DNA from: CAYSUS01 sp964434165
GTDB taxonomy: Bacteria; Planctomycetota; Planctomycetia; Pirellulales; Thermoguttaceae
Direction: 5' to 3'
Length of the DNA stretch: 64,000 nt
NCBI GenBank assembly: GCA_964434165.1
Contig: CAYSUS010000025.1
Coordinates: 1-64,000 of the forward strand
In this document: one piece after another, positions 8,087-17,126 of the stretch
Layout of the letters: each line of letters begins with the position of its first letter
How positions within the stretch are numbered: the stretch's first letter is position 1
Position numbers and translations under genes: made by a program
The notes under the pieces: generated by a model
Seen by the model: the letters and a program-made list of their open reading frames with translations, nothing else
Database searches by the model: none
What the model was told of the DNA's origin: nothing

Positions 8087-9079
8087 GTGTTGGACTACCG
8101 TACCGCATCCGAGAAGCCCCGCCGCGCCCGTCCCCACGAGCGCCCGCGCGTGATCTGGCTGGTGTTCCTGGCCGGGGTGATCCTGGTTCTCGCCGCGCAA
8201 GTACTCAATCCCGATCTATGGAAGGGCTTGGCCCGGCTCTCCGCGGGAGCCGATGCCGACGGCCTCGGCCAAACCGACTGGCCGCCGGCGCGACGTCCAT
8301 TCGGCCTGGCGCAGGGCGACGCGGCCCCCGGCGGCGAGGACGGCGCAGCCGCTTCGCCGAAGGAGTCGGAGCTCCGGGCCGTGTCGGGCCTCACGCCCGA
8401 GCAGGTCGAGCTGGTCAAGGACAACCGGCCGTTCCGCCAGGCGGAGAGCGGCGTCTGGCTCCAGCTCCTCCAGGTGTTGCACGAGACTGACGTGGCCGAG
8501 CTGGAGCGCCAGTCGCTCGGACTGGCCCGACGCGACGAGCTGGTCCGGCAGTCGAGCGCCTATCGCGGAGAGCTGGTCACGCTGCGCGGCACCTTGCGCA
8601 GGGCCGTGCGCGTGGCGGCCCCGAGCAACCCCTGGGGCCAGGAGCATTACTACCAGACGTGGCTCCAGCCGGCCGACGACCCGTCCTCGCCGGTGGTCGT
8701 CTATTGCCTGGGCCTGCCGGAGGGCTTCCCCCTCGGCATGGACATCTCGGAGAAGGTCCAGCTCACCGGTTTTCATTTCAAGCTCTCGGCGTACAAGGGG
8801 GCCAAGTCGCTTCACACGGCGCCCACGCTGGCCGCCAGGACGGTACAGTGGGTCCCGAAGCCACCCATCGCGGAGGAGAGCGAACCACCCAGCCTCTCGC
8901 AGTTCGCGCTGATCGTCGTCGGCGTGCTGGTGCTGGGCGTAGGCACGGCCGTGATCTTGTACACGCGGGCCCGGTCAAACCGCCGCCGCGCGACGGCCGG
9001 CCCCGTGGATTTCGCCGCGGTGGAGGAAGCCGAGGGCGGCGGGCAGGGGCCGCCGGGCGACTCCGACACGTCGCCGTGA
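8087..9079 (+). CDS. Two-helix membrane protein with one copy of an unrecognised domain (paralogue of 18489-20171)
   Basis: About 330 residues if GTG 8087 is the start; upstream in-frame codons (to 7958) cannot be excluded. An N-terminal membrane helix (VIWLVFLAGVILVLAAQVL) is followed by a helical stretch (VKDNRPFRQAESGVWLQLLQ), a beta-rich stretch (RGELVTLRGTLRRAVRV ... VVVYCLGLPEGFPLGMD ... VQLTGFHFKLSAYKG) and a second membrane helix (LIVVGVLVLGVGTAVILYTR) near the C-terminus, which ends in DFAAVEEAEGG. The same order, LPEGxPxG motif and tail occur in the protein at 18489-20171, which has two copies of the domain. No known family is recognised. The two-helix layout suggests an extracytoplasmic domain. 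Confidence 0.62.
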   Translation: MLDYRTASEKPRRARPHERPRVIWLVFLAGVILVLAAQVLNPDLWKGLARLSAGADADGLGQTDWPPARRPFGLAQGDAAPGGEDGAAASPKESELRAVSGLTPEQVELVKDNRPFRQAESGVWLQLLQVLHETDVAELERQSLGLARRDELVRQSSAYRGELVTLRGTLRRAVRVAAPSNPWGQEHYYQTWLQPADDPSSPVVVYCLGLPEGFPLGMDISEKVQLTGFHFKLSAYKGAKSLHTAPTLAARTVQWVPKPPIAEESEPPSLSQFALIVVGVLVLGVGTAVILYTRARSNRRRATAGPVDFAAVEEAEGGGQGPPGDSDTSP

Positions 9080-9156
9080 CCGCCGCCGCGCGGCGGTCTT
9101 CGCATCGCCGACCCCGCACTCCGGCCGGCCCGCCGCCGCCGCCGCGTGAGGAATAC

Positions 9157-9184
9157 TTGCGTGGATCGGGGCATCCACCATAAT
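9157..9184 (+). promoter_or_regulatory. Candidate sigma-70 promoter for the TPR lipoprotein gene
   Basis: TTGCGT (9157-9162) and CATAAT (9179-9184) separated by 16 nt, with the predicted transcript start about 30 nt before the ribosome site GGAGAGGAG of the gene at 9224. Boxes and spacing are seen; activity is inferred. Confidence 0.5.
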
Positions 9185-9223
9185 GGGTCGCTTTGGGAAC
9201 AACGTCACAGGAGAGGAGTAGCG

Positions 9224-10132
9224 ATGTTGCGGAAAACCGCGGTGCTTCTGGGGCTGGGCGCGTGCCTGGTGGTCGCGTGGGGATGCGGATCGGGCGGGTC
9301 GAAGGACGGCCCCACGGTGGAGCAGAAGAAGACTGAGGCCTTGAAGGAGAAGGAGCCCGAGATCCGCGCCGTCAAGCTCCGCGACATCGCGGTCTCGCAG
9401 GCCAAGGCCCAGGACCTCCGTGGGGCCGAGGAGACCTTCGACCTGGCGACCAACGCGTGCCGGGAGATCGAGGACGCGGTGCTGCGCGCCCAGACCTTCG
9501 CCAAGATCGCCGAAGGCTACGTGAAGATCGACCGGCGGTCCGACGCCCGTCGGACCCTGAAGAGCGCGCGCGAGGCGGCCACCGAGGTCGAGCGGGCCGA
9601 GCCCAAGGCCAAGGCCTTCGTGTCCGTGGCGCGGGCCCAGGCGGCGATGAACGACACCGCGGGGGCCGCCGAGACGCTCAAGGAGGCCGAGGCCATCTGC
9701 GAGAACATCGAGGACGTGGTGGGCAGGATCAACGTGCTGACCGCGGCGGCGGCCACCTACAAGAAGGCCGGCGCGGACGAGGAGTCGAGCCGCACGCTCA
9801 AGGCGGCGCGCTTAGCGGCGGAGACGGCCGACGACCCGCGCGGGCGGACCGACGGCCTGGCGGTCGTCGCCCTGGCCCAGGCCAGGATGAAGGACCAGGA
9901 GGCCGCGGAGAAGACGTTCGACGAGGCGCTGGCCGCTTCGGCGAAGGTCGAGCCGCCCTACAGCCGGGTCCAGGCCGTGATCGAGATCGCCCGCAAGATG
10001 AAGGACGCCGGCATGAAGAAGCGGGCGGAGAAGACGCTGGAGGATGCGGAGAAGGCCGCCGTGAGCATCCCCGAAGTCGATCTGCAGAAGCAGACGATCG
10101 ACAGGATCCGCAGCCTCATGGACGAGATCTGA
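9224..10132 (+). CDS. Putative lipoprotein with tandem TPR-like helical repeats
   Basis: 302 residues. The ATG at 9224 follows GGAGAGGAG. The N-terminus MLRKTAVLLGLGACLVVAWG ends in a cysteine, a lipoprotein-like signal (AWGC is not a textbook lipobox). The mature part is a run of about five helical pairs of roughly 41-42 residues, each with the phrase AxxxAxxG/DxxxAxxTLxxA (for example AQAAMNDTAGAAETLKEAEA and ALAQARMKDQEAAEKTFDEA). Such repeats form a superhelical protein-binding scaffold. Nearby genes encode other TPR proteins and an ExbB/ExbD motor, so an envelope scaffold role is plausible but unproven. Confidence 0.78.
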   Translation: MLRKTAVLLGLGACLVVAWGCGSGGSKDGPTVEQKKTEALKEKEPEIRAVKLRDIAVSQAKAQDLRGAEETFDLATNACREIEDAVLRAQTFAKIAEGYVKIDRRSDARRTLKSAREAATEVERAEPKAKAFVSVARAQAAMNDTAGAAETLKEAEAICENIEDVVGRINVLTAAAATYKKAGADEESSRTLKAARLAAETADDPRGRTDGLAVVALAQARMKDQEAAEKTFDEALAASAKVEPPYSRVQAVIEIARKMKDAGMKKRAEKTLEDAEKAAVSIPEVDLQKQTIDRIRSLMDEI

Positions 10133-10183
10133 TCGGCACGCCAGGGCACGGTCCATGCTAGGATTCGGATGCGCTTGGCATCG

Positions 10184-10247
10184 AAGCCCGAAGCGTCAGC
10201 GCGGGGGAGTGAACATCCGGGGCATCCCTCGCGCACGCTTCGGGCTT
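10184..10247. repeat. Planctomycete-type hairpin repeat between convergent genes
   Basis: AAGCCCGAAGCGT at 10184-10196 is repeated exactly in inverted orientation at 10235-10247; the inner flanks (CAGCGCGGGG and its partner CCCTCGCGC) also pair partly. It lies between the convergent genes ending at 10132 and 10300. The plus-strand translation reads SPKRQRGG, a spurious peptide often annotated in planctomycete genomes from a dispersed repeat of this kind. It may act as a two-way transcript end. Confidence 0.75.
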
Positions 10248-10299
10248 GGACCGGCGTGCCGACAACGGCAGGTCGTTCCCGCGTGGGTTCGGGCGTGCG

Positions 10300-11340
10300 C
10301 TACTTCTTCTGGGCCCAGCGGCTGTTCTTGTAGCGGTCGTCGAGGATCTGCCGGGCCTTGATCGCCCGCTCCGGCTTGTGGACCTCGTTCCACAGCTCCT
10401 CGAGGTTGGCCAGGGCCTCGGCGTGCTGTTCGGGCTCGGCGAAGTAGAGCAGATCGACGTGGAGGTAGGCCAGGATCGCCGCCTTGGGGTTGTCGGCCTT
10501 GCGCTCGATCATGCCCAGCGTGTTGTAAGCCCGGGCGTGGAGGTCCACGTGCTCGGGATCGGCCTTGGCGATGATCTCCTCGACCGTGGCCTTGGCCTTC
10601 TGGGCGTTGCCCTTCTCGGCCACGCAACGGGCCTTGCCCAGTTGGGCGTTCATCCGCTGGAACTCGGCCTGCGGGCCCTCGGCCGTGACGGCCAGGACCT
10701 TGTCGAACTCCTTCTCGGCGGCATCGAGGTCGCCCTGGGCGAGCTTGCCGCGGGCGATGGCCACGCCGGCCCGCATCTTGTAGTCGTCCCAGGGGGCCTG
10801 CTCCAGCTTGCGGTAGAAGGGCTCGGCCGCGGCGTACTTTCCGTCGGCCACGAGCAGGTCGCCGACCAGCTCGTTCGCCTGGAGGTAGTGGTAGTTGCCG
10901 GGGTTGCTGTTGATGAAGTCGATCAGCCGTTTGCCGGCCGCGCCGATCTCGCCCTGGCCTGCCAGCGCCAGCTTGGCCGTGCAGAGGGCCTTGTAGAACT
11001 CTACGTCCTGCTTGATCACGGCCCGCTCGTTGACCTGGGCGGCGGGGAGCTTCTGCGGGTCGTTGAGGATGTCCAGGGCGTCCTGGAACCGCCCGCCGCT
11101 GATGGCCATCCGCGCCGTGTTCAGCGAGCTGGGCTCGCCCTCGTAGATGATCCACTGGATCTCGTTGACCGCGACCTTCTTGGGGATGGCGGCCTGCTGG
11201 ACGGTCACCTGGACCGGGCTCATCTCCTTGATCTCGCCGGCGACCGGGCCGGAGAGGGTCCTCACCGTGTCCAGCGCCTGCGCGGCGGCGGAAAGGGCCA
11301 TCCACAAGGCCGTCGCGAGCACCAACCAACGCGTCTTCAT
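10300..11340 (-). CDS. Exported TPR-type protein
   Basis: 346 residues from ATG 11340; ATG 11343 directly before it is also possible (AGTGAGGAGACG ribosome site upstream). A signal peptide (MKTRWLVLATALWMALSAAA) ends near QALD. A short beta-like part (residues 20-60: AGEIKEMSPVQVTVQQAAIP ... NEIQWIIYEGEP) precedes TPR-like helical pairs from about residue 65 to the C-terminus, with phrases such as GDLLVADGKYAAAEPFYRKL and GKLAQGDLDAAEKEFDKVL. It lies 93 nt downstream of the large TPR gene, in the same direction, and probably shares its transcript. The role is likely periplasmic scaffolding; the binding partner is unknown. Confidence 0.8.
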   Translation of the reverse strand: MKTRWLVLATALWMALSAAAQALDTVRTLSGPVAGEIKEMSPVQVTVQQAAIPKKVAVNEIQWIIYEGEPSSLNTARMAISGGRFQDALDILNDPQKLPAAQVNERAVIKQDVEFYKALCTAKLALAGQGEIGAAGKRLIDFINSNPGNYHYLQANELVGDLLVADGKYAAAEPFYRKLEQAPWDDYKMRAGVAIARGKLAQGDLDAAEKEFDKVLAVTAEGPQAEFQRMNAQLGKARCVAEKGNAQKAKATVEEIIAKADPEHVDLHARAYNTLGMIERKADNPKAAILAYLHVDLLYFAEPEQHAEALANLEELWNEVHKPERAIKARQILDDRYKNSRWAQKK

Positions 11341-11433
11341 CATCGTCTCCTCACTGAGCATCGAACGGGATTCGGTCTTGTCGAAACGGGCAGGGGCTTG
11401 CGGGCCGCGCCGCGGCGGGCGTCGCGCCCGAGC

Positions 11434-14400
11434 CTACGGAGAGGAATCGGAGGGCCTCTCCAGCCCCGTGGGAGTCTTGTTCAGCGCCCTCTGGACCTTC
11501 ACGAGCAGATCGTCGTACTTCTCGAACCACTCGCCGCCCCCCAAGTCCGGGAAGAGCTTCTGGAGCACCACGATCGACTTCTCCGCGTCCTGGAGGTACT
11601 TCTTCCGCTCCTCGCTGCCGAGGGTCTTCGCGTACTCGAAGTAGCACAGGGCCAGGTTGTACCGCGCCTCGTGGAACACGTCGCGGTGCGAGGCGCTCCG
11701 CATCACCAGCCGGGCCAGCTTGCCCCAGCCCCACACGAGATACACGATCTGGTTGTCCTCCTTGCGGCGGGCCTTGCGGCCTCCCTGCACGGCGTACTTG
11801 TAGTACCCGGCCTTCCCCTCCTGGGTCGCCCACTCCTGGTACGTGTACGCGGCCTCGATCTGCACATCGACCATCATCGGGTTCTCCTTGATGACCTCGA
11901 CGAGCTGGTCCATGGCCGCGTCGTATTCCCCCAGGCGCCGCATGCAGCGGGCCTGGCGGATCATCAACCCGTACTTCGCCCCCGACGAGGCCTCCAGCGA
12001 GCCGTCGGCCAGGCCGGCGAGGATCTTCTCGAACGTGTCGCGGGCCTTCTCATAGTACTTTCGCGCCTGGGCCGGGGGCTCGCGCGTTCCCGGGTCGAGC
12101 CCCGCGCCGAGGCTGTAGAAGGTCTCCGCCACCCAGTGCAGCGAATTGAAGGAGTTGCCCGGCCGGTTGGAGATGCGGGTGAGGAACAGCTCGAAGCCGT
12201 TCTGCACCGCGTTGGCCAGCTCGGTCTTGCCCTGCTCGCGGAGCCGCTTGAGCTGCTTCTCCAGCTCCAGGCCCAGGCTGATGTAGATCTGCGTGAGCTT
12301 GGCGTCGGCCTCGGCGTCGCCCCCCTCGGACATCAGCTCCTCCAGGGAGTTCATCGCCGCCTCGGCCTTGTCCATCTGCTGGTCGGCCACGTAGGCCCGC
12401 AGCGCCGCCTTGTAGGTCTGCGTGCGGAAGGTGCCGCGATCGGTGGCCGAGTGCTTGGAGGCGACCAGCGTCAACGGGCCGATCTTCTCGTCCTCCAGCT
12501 TCTCCAGGGCCTTCTTCGGGGCGCCGGCGTCCACGTAGATCTGCGCCAGCGAGAGGACCGCGCTGAGCAGCGTGTAGTCGATCGCGCCGGTGTCTTCCGC
12601 GTCCTGGCGAAGCCGCGCGATGCCCTCCTCCAGCAGCTTCTGCGCCTTGGACACCATGGCGTCCAGCTCTTCCTGCTTGGGGCGCTCGTCGGCGGGCCGG
12701 AGCCCCGCGCGGATGTAGGCCGACCACAGCGACTGGCCCACGAGGACCTCGGCCTCGGCCCGCTTCATCGACTTCTCGGGCAGGCGCTGGAGATACTGCA
12801 TGGCCCGCTGCGGATCCTGGTCGGCCACGGCGCTGCGCACCAGCATCACCGTGGCCTCCTCGGCCTCGGGGCGCCCGGTCCATCGCCCGGCGATGAACTC
12901 CGCCAGGTCGGTAAGCTTCTTGGTCTCGAAGGAGCGGTCCTCCGACTTGGCAATCCCCGCGCGGAGCTTCACCCAGGCCGCCATGGCCACCTTGGCCGCG
13001 GAGCGGGCGCCCGCGCTGTCGGGATAGCGTCGGGTGAGGAACTCGCCCAACACCGCCGCCTCGTACAGGTCGCCCGACGTCCAGTACAGGTAGGTGAGGT
13101 AGTAGCGGATGTTGTTCAGGTCGTTGACCAGCTCCTCCGACGTGGGCCCGCGCGCCGCCAGCTCCAGCGCCTTGTGGAAGTAGCTCACGGCCTCCTCCCG
13201 GGCCAGTCGCATCCGCGACTCGTATTGCTCGCGGGTCTTGTCATCGACGGGCCCCTGCGATTCCTTGATCCGCAGCTCGACGTCGGCCGCCTGCATCTCG
13301 TCCAGCGCCGCCTTGCCGTAGTCGCGGGCCTCGGCGAACGTCCTCGCCTCCAGGCGCTTGCCGCCCGTCAGCTCGCGCAGGCGGTTGCGGGCCTCGAGCT
13401 GGTGCTTGCCGTCGAAGCGGCTGACGAACTCGTAGTTGCGCCGGGCCTCGCGGAAGGCCTCGCGGTACCCGTCGTCGTTCTCCTTCAGGCCCTTGAGGGT
13501 CTCCCGGGCCGCCTCCGCGGCCAGGAAGCGGATCGCCAGCCCGTCGGGGCTGCTCTCCTCGTTGGGCCGCGCCGACTTCTCCCACTCCTGGGCCAGTTTC
13601 AGGGCCTCCTGGTGCTTCTTGAGCTTGGGCAGGCACAGCGTCTCCATGTACAGGATCAGCGACTTGTTCTTCATGTCGCGGAAGGCCTGGGGCTCGTCGG
13701 GCTGGAGGAGGATCTCCTTGAAGATCGCCTCGGCCGTCTCCAGGCTCTTCTTGTCGCCCAGCTCCTTGTAGCACCGGCCCTCCCACATCCGCGCGTACAG
13801 ACCGGCCAGCCACGTCTTGTACCTGTTGTACAGCTCGTTGAACTGCTTGGCGGCCGCGCCCATCTCCTCCTTGAACTCCTTGCTGTCCGGCGGATGGGTC
13901 TTGGCGATCTCGAAGGCCACCGTCGCCAGCAGGAGCCTCGCGTTGAGCATGTTCTTGCGGACTTCCTCGCGCTCGGCGAGCTTTTTCGTCTCCTTCGGGT
14001 CGATCACCTTGGGGAACTTCTTGTGCTCCTGGGTGAAGAACCGCTCCAGCTCCACGAAGACCTTCTGGGCCTCCTGGAAGAGCTTGCGCGCGTCGCTTTG
14101 CAGCTTCCCCTTGTCCTCGTCCGACACGCCGGGCTTATCCGCCTGCTCCATCTTGAAGCGGCCGCGCTCGACCAGCACGTTGGCCAGTTGCATCCGCGCG
14201 TTGGGGGCGAGGGCGTGACGCGGATTGAGCCGCAGGAAGGCCTCGAACTTGTCTCGAGCCTGGTCGAGGAACCCGATCCGCATCTTCGAGTCGCGCGAGG
14301 CCAGCGATCCGGACATCAAGGTGATCGCGGCCTCGTAGTCGAGCGACTCCTTCAAATCCTCGGGACAGTGAGGGCTTTCGCGGAGCTGCTCGATGTAGTC

Positions 14401-14541
14401 CAGCGCCGTGTCGTAGTAGCCCTGCTCCCGCAGCGCGTCGAGGAACCTCCTCGCCTGTTCCGCCGCGTGCCCCGTCCCTGCGGTGGCCAGGGCCAGACCC
14501 ACGGCCGCAAACAACAACCCTCGGAACCTCGCAGATCTCAT
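11434..14541 (-). CDS. Large exported TPR-repeat protein
   Basis: 1035 residues. The ATG at 14541 directly precedes a signal peptide (MRSARFRGLLFAAVGLALAT, cut near GHAAEQA). The whole mature protein is helical with many degenerate TPR units, for example QLANVLVERGRFKMEQADK, MWEGRCYKELGDKKSLETAE, LAQIYVDAGAPKKALEKLED and QARCMRRLGEYDAAMDQLVE. There is no second membrane segment and no enzymatic motif. Large periplasmic TPR proteins of this sort often accompany ExbB/ExbD motors and VWA proteins in planctomycetes; here it lies between the VWA gene and a smaller TPR gene. The long antisense open frame across it is a codon-bias shadow. Confidence 0.85.
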   Translation of the reverse strand: MRSARFRGLLFAAVGLALATAGTGHAAEQARRFLDALREQGYYDTALDYIEQLRESPHCPEDLKESLDYEAAITLMSGSLASRDSKMRIGFLDQARDKFEAFLRLNPRHALAPNARMQLANVLVERGRFKMEQADKPGVSDEDKGKLQSDARKLFQEAQKVFVELERFFTQEHKKFPKVIDPKETKKLAEREEVRKNMLNARLLLATVAFEIAKTHPPDSKEFKEEMGAAAKQFNELYNRYKTWLAGLYARMWEGRCYKELGDKKSLETAEAIFKEILLQPDEPQAFRDMKNKSLILYMETLCLPKLKKHQEALKLAQEWEKSARPNEESSPDGLAIRFLAAEAARETLKGLKENDDGYREAFREARRNYEFVSRFDGKHQLEARNRLRELTGGKRLEARTFAEARDYGKAALDEMQAADVELRIKESQGPVDDKTREQYESRMRLAREEAVSYFHKALELAARGPTSEELVNDLNNIRYYLTYLYWTSGDLYEAAVLGEFLTRRYPDSAGARSAAKVAMAAWVKLRAGIAKSEDRSFETKKLTDLAEFIAGRWTGRPEAEEATVMLVRSAVADQDPQRAMQYLQRLPEKSMKRAEAEVLVGQSLWSAYIRAGLRPADERPKQEELDAMVSKAQKLLEEGIARLRQDAEDTGAIDYTLLSAVLSLAQIYVDAGAPKKALEKLEDEKIGPLTLVASKHSATDRGTFRTQTYKAALRAYVADQQMDKAEAAMNSLEELMSEGGDAEADAKLTQIYISLGLELEKQLKRLREQGKTELANAVQNGFELFLTRISNRPGNSFNSLHWVAETFYSLGAGLDPGTREPPAQARKYYEKARDTFEKILAGLADGSLEASSGAKYGLMIRQARCMRRLGEYDAAMDQLVEVIKENPMMVDVQIEAAYTYQEWATQEGKAGYYKYAVQGGRKARRKEDNQIVYLVWGWGKLARLVMRSASHRDVFHEARYNLALCYFEYAKTLGSEERKKYLQDAEKSIVVLQKLFPDLGGGEWFEKYDDLLVKVQRALNKTPTGLERPSDSSP

Positions 14542-14879
14542 CGTCCAAGTCCTCGTTCTGCCTGCGCCCCCGATCGGGCGCCAGGGGTGCACCCCCCGGG
14601 CTCGATGGGCCCGAGGTACGAACATGCCCATGGAATTATGGAATTGCGGTAGCTCAAGCGGCCCGCCCCGCTCCAGACGGCGGGGCCGCCGCCCTTACGG
14701 GTCGGCCGACGGGTTCCGGCACCGTCGCTTCGCAAACCGCCCCCGTAACAGGTTATCCTCTCCCTTGCCGTGCCACAAGGATGCCGCGCGCGGCGCGATG
14801 GCTTTTCCCCTTGTGGCCGCAGGCCTTTTCTGCGCTTGCGGCCCAACCGGACCGCACGCTCTTCTGAGTCCGTAGCGGG
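14542..14879. other. Intergenic region with GC hairpin
   Basis: 338 bases between the VWA gene and the large TPR gene, both leftward. A 7-bp inverted repeat, GGCCGCA/TGCGGCC with a 15-nt loop, lies at about 14815-14844. It has no T-tract, so it is a weak terminator candidate for the VWA gene. Nothing else is recognised. Confidence 0.4.
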
Positions 14880-16964
14880 TCATCGCCGCCCTCCCGCGCG
14901 GTAGGGTCGCGCCGTGGCCGCCTTCTTCATCAGGTCGATCAGCTCGCGGAACGAGGGACGCAAGAGCAATCGGCTATCGATCCGCTCGGCGTACTCCGTC
15001 AGCCTCTCGATGCCGCCCGCGCTGAAGGGCGGCTGCGCGAAGGGGCTCCCGCGCAGCAGCTCGGCGCTCTGCGCGGCCGCCGCCGCCGCCTGGAGCGGAA
15101 GCGGCATCTTGTCCACCGACGGAGCGAAGTCCTTGCGGCGCACCTTGCGCTGCACCGAGGTCCTCGCGCCCGTCTCCGCATCCACCCAGCTCACTTCCGC
15201 CACGGCGAGGTCGTCGCCGCCGCCGGAGAGAAGCTCCAGCTCGTACAGCGCGGTCGCGGCCTGCCCGGAGCGGAAGTCCGCCTCCAACTGCGGCGGTCCC
15301 AGGCCGATGATCGCCTTGGACTCGTGCCCCAGCAGTCGGTAGCGATAGACCGTGCCGGGATTGAAGACCACGCGAAGCTGAACGTCGGCGGCCACCAACT
15401 GCGACCGGCCCGTCACGGCTTCCATCAGGGCCCAGCGCACCTCGTCCGCCTTGGTCGCGCGGTGGACCGTGCCGCCGCCGGCCGCGGCGAAGCGGGCCAG
15501 TTGGCCGTCGGGCTGCTCGCCGGCCCGCTCCTGCCCCAGATCGACCGCATGCAGCACGATTCCCCGGCCGGCGGCCTCCTCGAGCAGCGCCTCGACCCGT
15601 CCGACCGCCGAGGGATCGAGCTCGGCCAGGCCGTCGGAGAGGAGCACCACGCGGCTAAGAAGCCTGTCGGAGCCGGCGTACCGGGCGGCCAGGGCGTACG
15701 CCCGGCGCAGTCCGTCGTGGATGTTCGTGGACCCCGACGCCGTCATGCCGCGAAGGACCTCGACCAGCTCGTCCAGCTCGTCGCGCGCGAGGTCCTCGCA
15801 AAGCACGTCTGCCCGGTCGCAGAACACGACCATCGACAGGCGGTCGCGATGGCCCAAGCGCCGCTCGAGCTGCTCGATCGCCCGCACCACCATCTCCAGG
15901 CGTCCGCCCCACCGCATGCTGGCCGAGATGTCCACCGCGAGCGTCAGTCGCGTGCCCGGCCGGTCGCTGCTGGTCACGTCCCTGGCCTGGACGCCGACCT
16001 GCAGCAGCCGCTGGTCGCCGAAGCGAAACGGCGAGGGCCCGCCCGCCGAAAACAGGCCGATGTCCTCCCCGCGCTTGGGGCGCGGATACCGGTAATCCAC
16101 CGCGGCAAGGAACTCCTCGGTCCGCACCGCGTCGCGGGGCGGAAGCATTCCCTCGCCCAGGTACTTCCGGGCGAGCACGTAGCTCGACCGGTCGATGTCC
16201 AGCGGCACCCGGCTGGTGTGCAGCTCCTGGTGAAGCGCCGGCATGACGAACGGGTGGATGCCGAACTCACGGAGCCAGCGGAGATTGAAGCCGGGCACGA
16301 TGGGCGGCTCGATCCCGCGCGGCGCCGGCAGGGGCACCATGTCGATGTCGGCCTGGTCGAGCAGACCCCGCGGCGCCCCCAGCGCGCCCTTCCAATCGGG
16401 ATACGTCGAGTCGGACGTCAAGTCCATGCCCGACAGCGGGGCCAGCGGGTAGAGCAGAAAACCCACCGGCCTGGCCGACGGAGACTCGAGCTCTGCGAGC
16501 GGCAAGTCCGGCGAGGCCACGTCGCGGACCCGCGCCAGCTCCGCTTCCAGTTCCGGATCCGAGCCGGGCGGGAGGGCCGGCAGCTCGATCTCGACCCGGG
16601 CCGCGCGGTCGATCGGCTCAGCCTCGATCATCGGATCGAACGGACCCTCGCCCCCGGGCCGCGCGGCCACGGTCGATACGACCATCGAAAGCACGAAGGC
16701 GAAATACCACGTTCCCACGGCCAGCATGATCGACGCCGCCGTGGCCCAGCGGGCCATGCGCAGGCGGCGCGTCCGCCCCGAGATCGTGCGCCGCAGGCGC
16801 CGGAGCAGGCCTTCCGGCAGCGGGACGTCACGCAGCCGGGCGTCCAACTCGTGGTCGTCCGGCGCGGCCACGCGGACCAGCCGGTCGAGCAGGCCCTGCG
16901 GAACCGGAACCTCCCGCAAGCGGGCGTCCAGCCAGGCGTCGGTCGGGTAGTCAGGACTGCTCAT
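14880..16964 (-). CDS. Membrane-anchored VWA-domain protein (YfbK-like) with duplicated N-terminal motif
   Basis: 694 residues. Residues about 11-30 and 38-57 are two copies of a motif, LDARLREVPVPQGLLDRLVR and LDARLRDVPLPEGLLRRLRR, presumably cytoplasmic. One membrane helix (about 74-96, ATAASIMLAVGTWYFAFVLS) follows. The extracytoplasmic part has a VWA-associated N-terminal region (SSYVLARKYLGEGMLPPRDA, about 258-277), then a VWA domain with an intact metal site: DISAS at about 343-347, the Thr region in TASGSTNIHDGL, and LLSDGLAE. A beta-rich C-terminal part resembles the DUF3520 tail of YfbK-type proteins. The ECF sigma gene lies just upstream in the same direction, so the N-terminal motif may be where the two proteins meet; that is an inference. 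Confidence 0.85.
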   Translation of the reverse strand: MSSPDYPTDAWLDARLREVPVPQGLLDRLVRVAAPDDHELDARLRDVPLPEGLLRRLRRTISGRTRRLRMARWATAASIMLAVGTWYFAFVLSMVVSTVAARPGGEGPFDPMIEAEPIDRAARVEIELPALPPGSDPELEAELARVRDVASPDLPLAELESPSARPVGFLLYPLAPLSGMDLTSDSTYPDWKGALGAPRGLLDQADIDMVPLPAPRGIEPPIVPGFNLRWLREFGIHPFVMPALHQELHTSRVPLDIDRSSYVLARKYLGEGMLPPRDAVRTEEFLAAVDYRYPRPKRGEDIGLFSAGGPSPFRFGDQRLLQVGVQARDVTSSDRPGTRLTLAVDISASMRWGGRLEMVVRAIEQLERRLGHRDRLSMVVFCDRADVLCEDLARDELDELVEVLRGMTASGSTNIHDGLRRAYALAARYAGSDRLLSRVVLLSDGLAELDPSAVGRVEALLEEAAGRGIVLHAVDLGQERAGEQPDGQLARFAAAGGGTVHRATKADEVRWALMEAVTGRSQLVAADVQLRVVFNPGTVYRYRLLGHESKAIIGLGPPQLEADFRSGQAATALYELELLSGGGDDLAVAEVSWVDAETGARTSVQRKVRRKDFAPSVDKMPLPLQAAAAAAQSAELLRGSPFAQPPFSAGGIERLTEYAERIDSRLLLRPSFRELIDLMKKAATARPYRAGGRR

Positions 16965-17126
16965 GCCACTCGAAAACTGACGGAGAGCGGAAGGGCAAAG
17001 GCACCCATGGCAGCGGGAGAAGCGACGCAGGCCGAAACAACCCGCGGCGGCTCCGCCTCCAAAGCTCCCGTCCCTTCGTCTCCCCTTTCTTCCTTCCTTC
17101 TGTCTTCCCCTCTTGCCTCCGATTCC

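Noticed and set aside
10155..10361. Small plus-strand frame containing SPKRQRGG
   Set aside because: It reads through the inverted repeat at 10184-10247 and into the 3' end of a convergent gene; this peptide is a known false call from a repeat.
10246..14652. 1468-residue open frame on the plus strand
   Set aside because: It is antisense to two exported TPR genes with signal peptides and ordered repeats. Its Leu/Val/His/Gly-rich content is what the reverse frame of GC-rich coding DNA gives.
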